Positions 5,562 through 5,738 of a DNA stretch of 5,738 nucleotides are shown piece after piece (within the stretch, counting starts at the first letter, position 1; every line of letters starts with the position of its first letter). Made by a program: the position numbers and the translations under genes. Origin of the DNA: Pseudomonadota bacterium (GTDB lineage Bacteria; Pseudomonadota; Alphaproteobacteria; Rhodospirillales; 2-02-FULL-58-16); the NCBI GenBank assembly GCA_022572335.1, contig JACZWD010000168.1, positions 1-5,738 of the forward strand. The letters are read 5' to 3'. Below the pieces are notes generated by a model, which saw nothing but the letters and a program-made list of their open reading frames with translations, made no database searches and was not told where the DNA came from.

Positions 5562-5738
5562 AAGGAGCGTTGATCATGACTCATAGAGATCGCGTAGGCG
5601 GCTCGTCGGGTAGGAGGAAAGTTGCAGGCGATGCGGTGCATCGTCAAAACTTTCCGACGCCCTCCGACGGGCCGCATACGCGACCGGAACGGCGGCTTAC
5701 CAAGGCTTTCGGACGGCGTCGCGCACGCTTCGCGATGC
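5562..5738 (+). CDS. Possible gene start running off the window (weak)
   Basis: AAGGAG at 5562-5567 lies 8 nt before ATG 5576, an ideal bacterial translation signal. The frame stays open for 54 codons to the window edge. The predicted peptide is rich in Arg and Gly, matches no family I recognise, and is read straight through the large palindrome at 5591-5682. In DNA this GC-rich an open frame of this length is expected by chance. An antisense frame is open over the same stretch (about 5483 to the window end) and is no more convincing. The coding start would be 5576; the interval given includes the RBS. Treat as undecided. Confidence 0.2.
5591..5682. repeat. Long imperfect palindrome / stem-loop (~92 nt)
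   Basis: The two arms are near reverse complements. CGCGTA 5591-5596 pairs with TACGCG 5677-5682. After one mismatch, GCGGC 5598-5602 pairs with GCCGC 5671-5675. CGTCGG 5604-5609 pairs with CCGACG 5664-5669. GGAAAGTT 5616-5623 pairs with AACTTTCC 5648-5655. The tip is CGATGC 5629-5634 with GCATCG 5638-5643 around a GGT loop. Small internal loops lie near 5610-5615/5656-5663 and 5624-5628/5644-5647. The structure is nearly symmetrical over the whole length, as in palindromic intergenic repeats or MITE-like elements. It could also fold as a structured RNA from either strand. There is no T-tract, so it is not a plain terminator. Confidence 0.65.
5716..5738. repeat. Stem-loop at the window edge
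   Basis: GCGTCGCG at 5716-5723 pairs with CGCGATGC at 5731-5738 (seven Watson-Crick pairs and one G-T) around a 7-nt loop. It may extend past the window. It follows the larger palindrome and together they suggest an array of palindromic units. With such high GC content a stem of this size can also arise by chance. Confidence 0.35.

Noticed and set aside
5483..5677. 64-codon - strand ORF in the right-hand gene-free stretch
   Set aside because: It reads through the palindrome, matches no family I know, and its frame stays open beyond its ATG to the window edge, as expected by chance. It is no better supported than the opposing + frame.

Overview
The window is GC-rich (roughly two thirds G+C by eye) and tightly packed, with short or overlapping gene junctions. 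Protein sequences and gene order suggest an alphaproteobacterium, perhaps Rhodospirillales-like. That placement is inferred from codon use, the trehalose gene order and the HTD2-type hydratase/CoA-transferase pairing; no rRNA or marker gene confirms it.

Left part, + strand (1-2488): the 3' end of a GH15 glycoside hydrolase, then trehalose-6-phosphate synthase (otsA), then glucokinase (glk). The first two overlap by 4 nt (TTGA) and the last two are 7 nt apart, so they form one transcription unit entering from the left. OtsA makes trehalose-6-phosphate from UDP-glucose and glucose-6-phosphate. Glk makes glucose-6-phosphate from free glucose. A GH15 enzyme can release glucose from an alpha-glucoside or trehalose. 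The unit thus looks like a trehalose synthesis and glucose-recycling module.

Middle part, - strand (5071-2493): an HTD2-like/MaoC-type acyl-CoA hydratase, a DUF218 (YdcF-like) protein and a class III (CaiB/BaiF) CoA-transferase, with gaps of 1 and 10 nt. This operon converges on glk with only 4 nt between the stop codons. Hydratase plus CoA-transferase points to breakdown of an organic acid as its CoA thioester, possibly a branched C5 dicarboxylate. The substrate cannot be read from the sequence.

Right part (5072-5738): upstream of the hydratase lies a decayed acyl-CoA dehydrogenase gene. Its first ~53 codons are joined in frame to ~23 codons from near the C-terminal end of the family, and then the similarity stops. 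It looks like the former first enzyme of the same pathway. Beyond it, 5487-5738 has no recognisable gene but is rich in inverted repeats: a possible element end at 5493-5532, a ~92-nt imperfect palindrome at 5591-5682 and a terminal stem-loop at 5716-5738. An AAGGAG-ATG pair at 5562-5578 opens a frame that leaves the window. This right end is the least ordinary part; the rest is recognisable metabolism. I saw no tRNA, rRNA, CRISPR array or complete mobile element.
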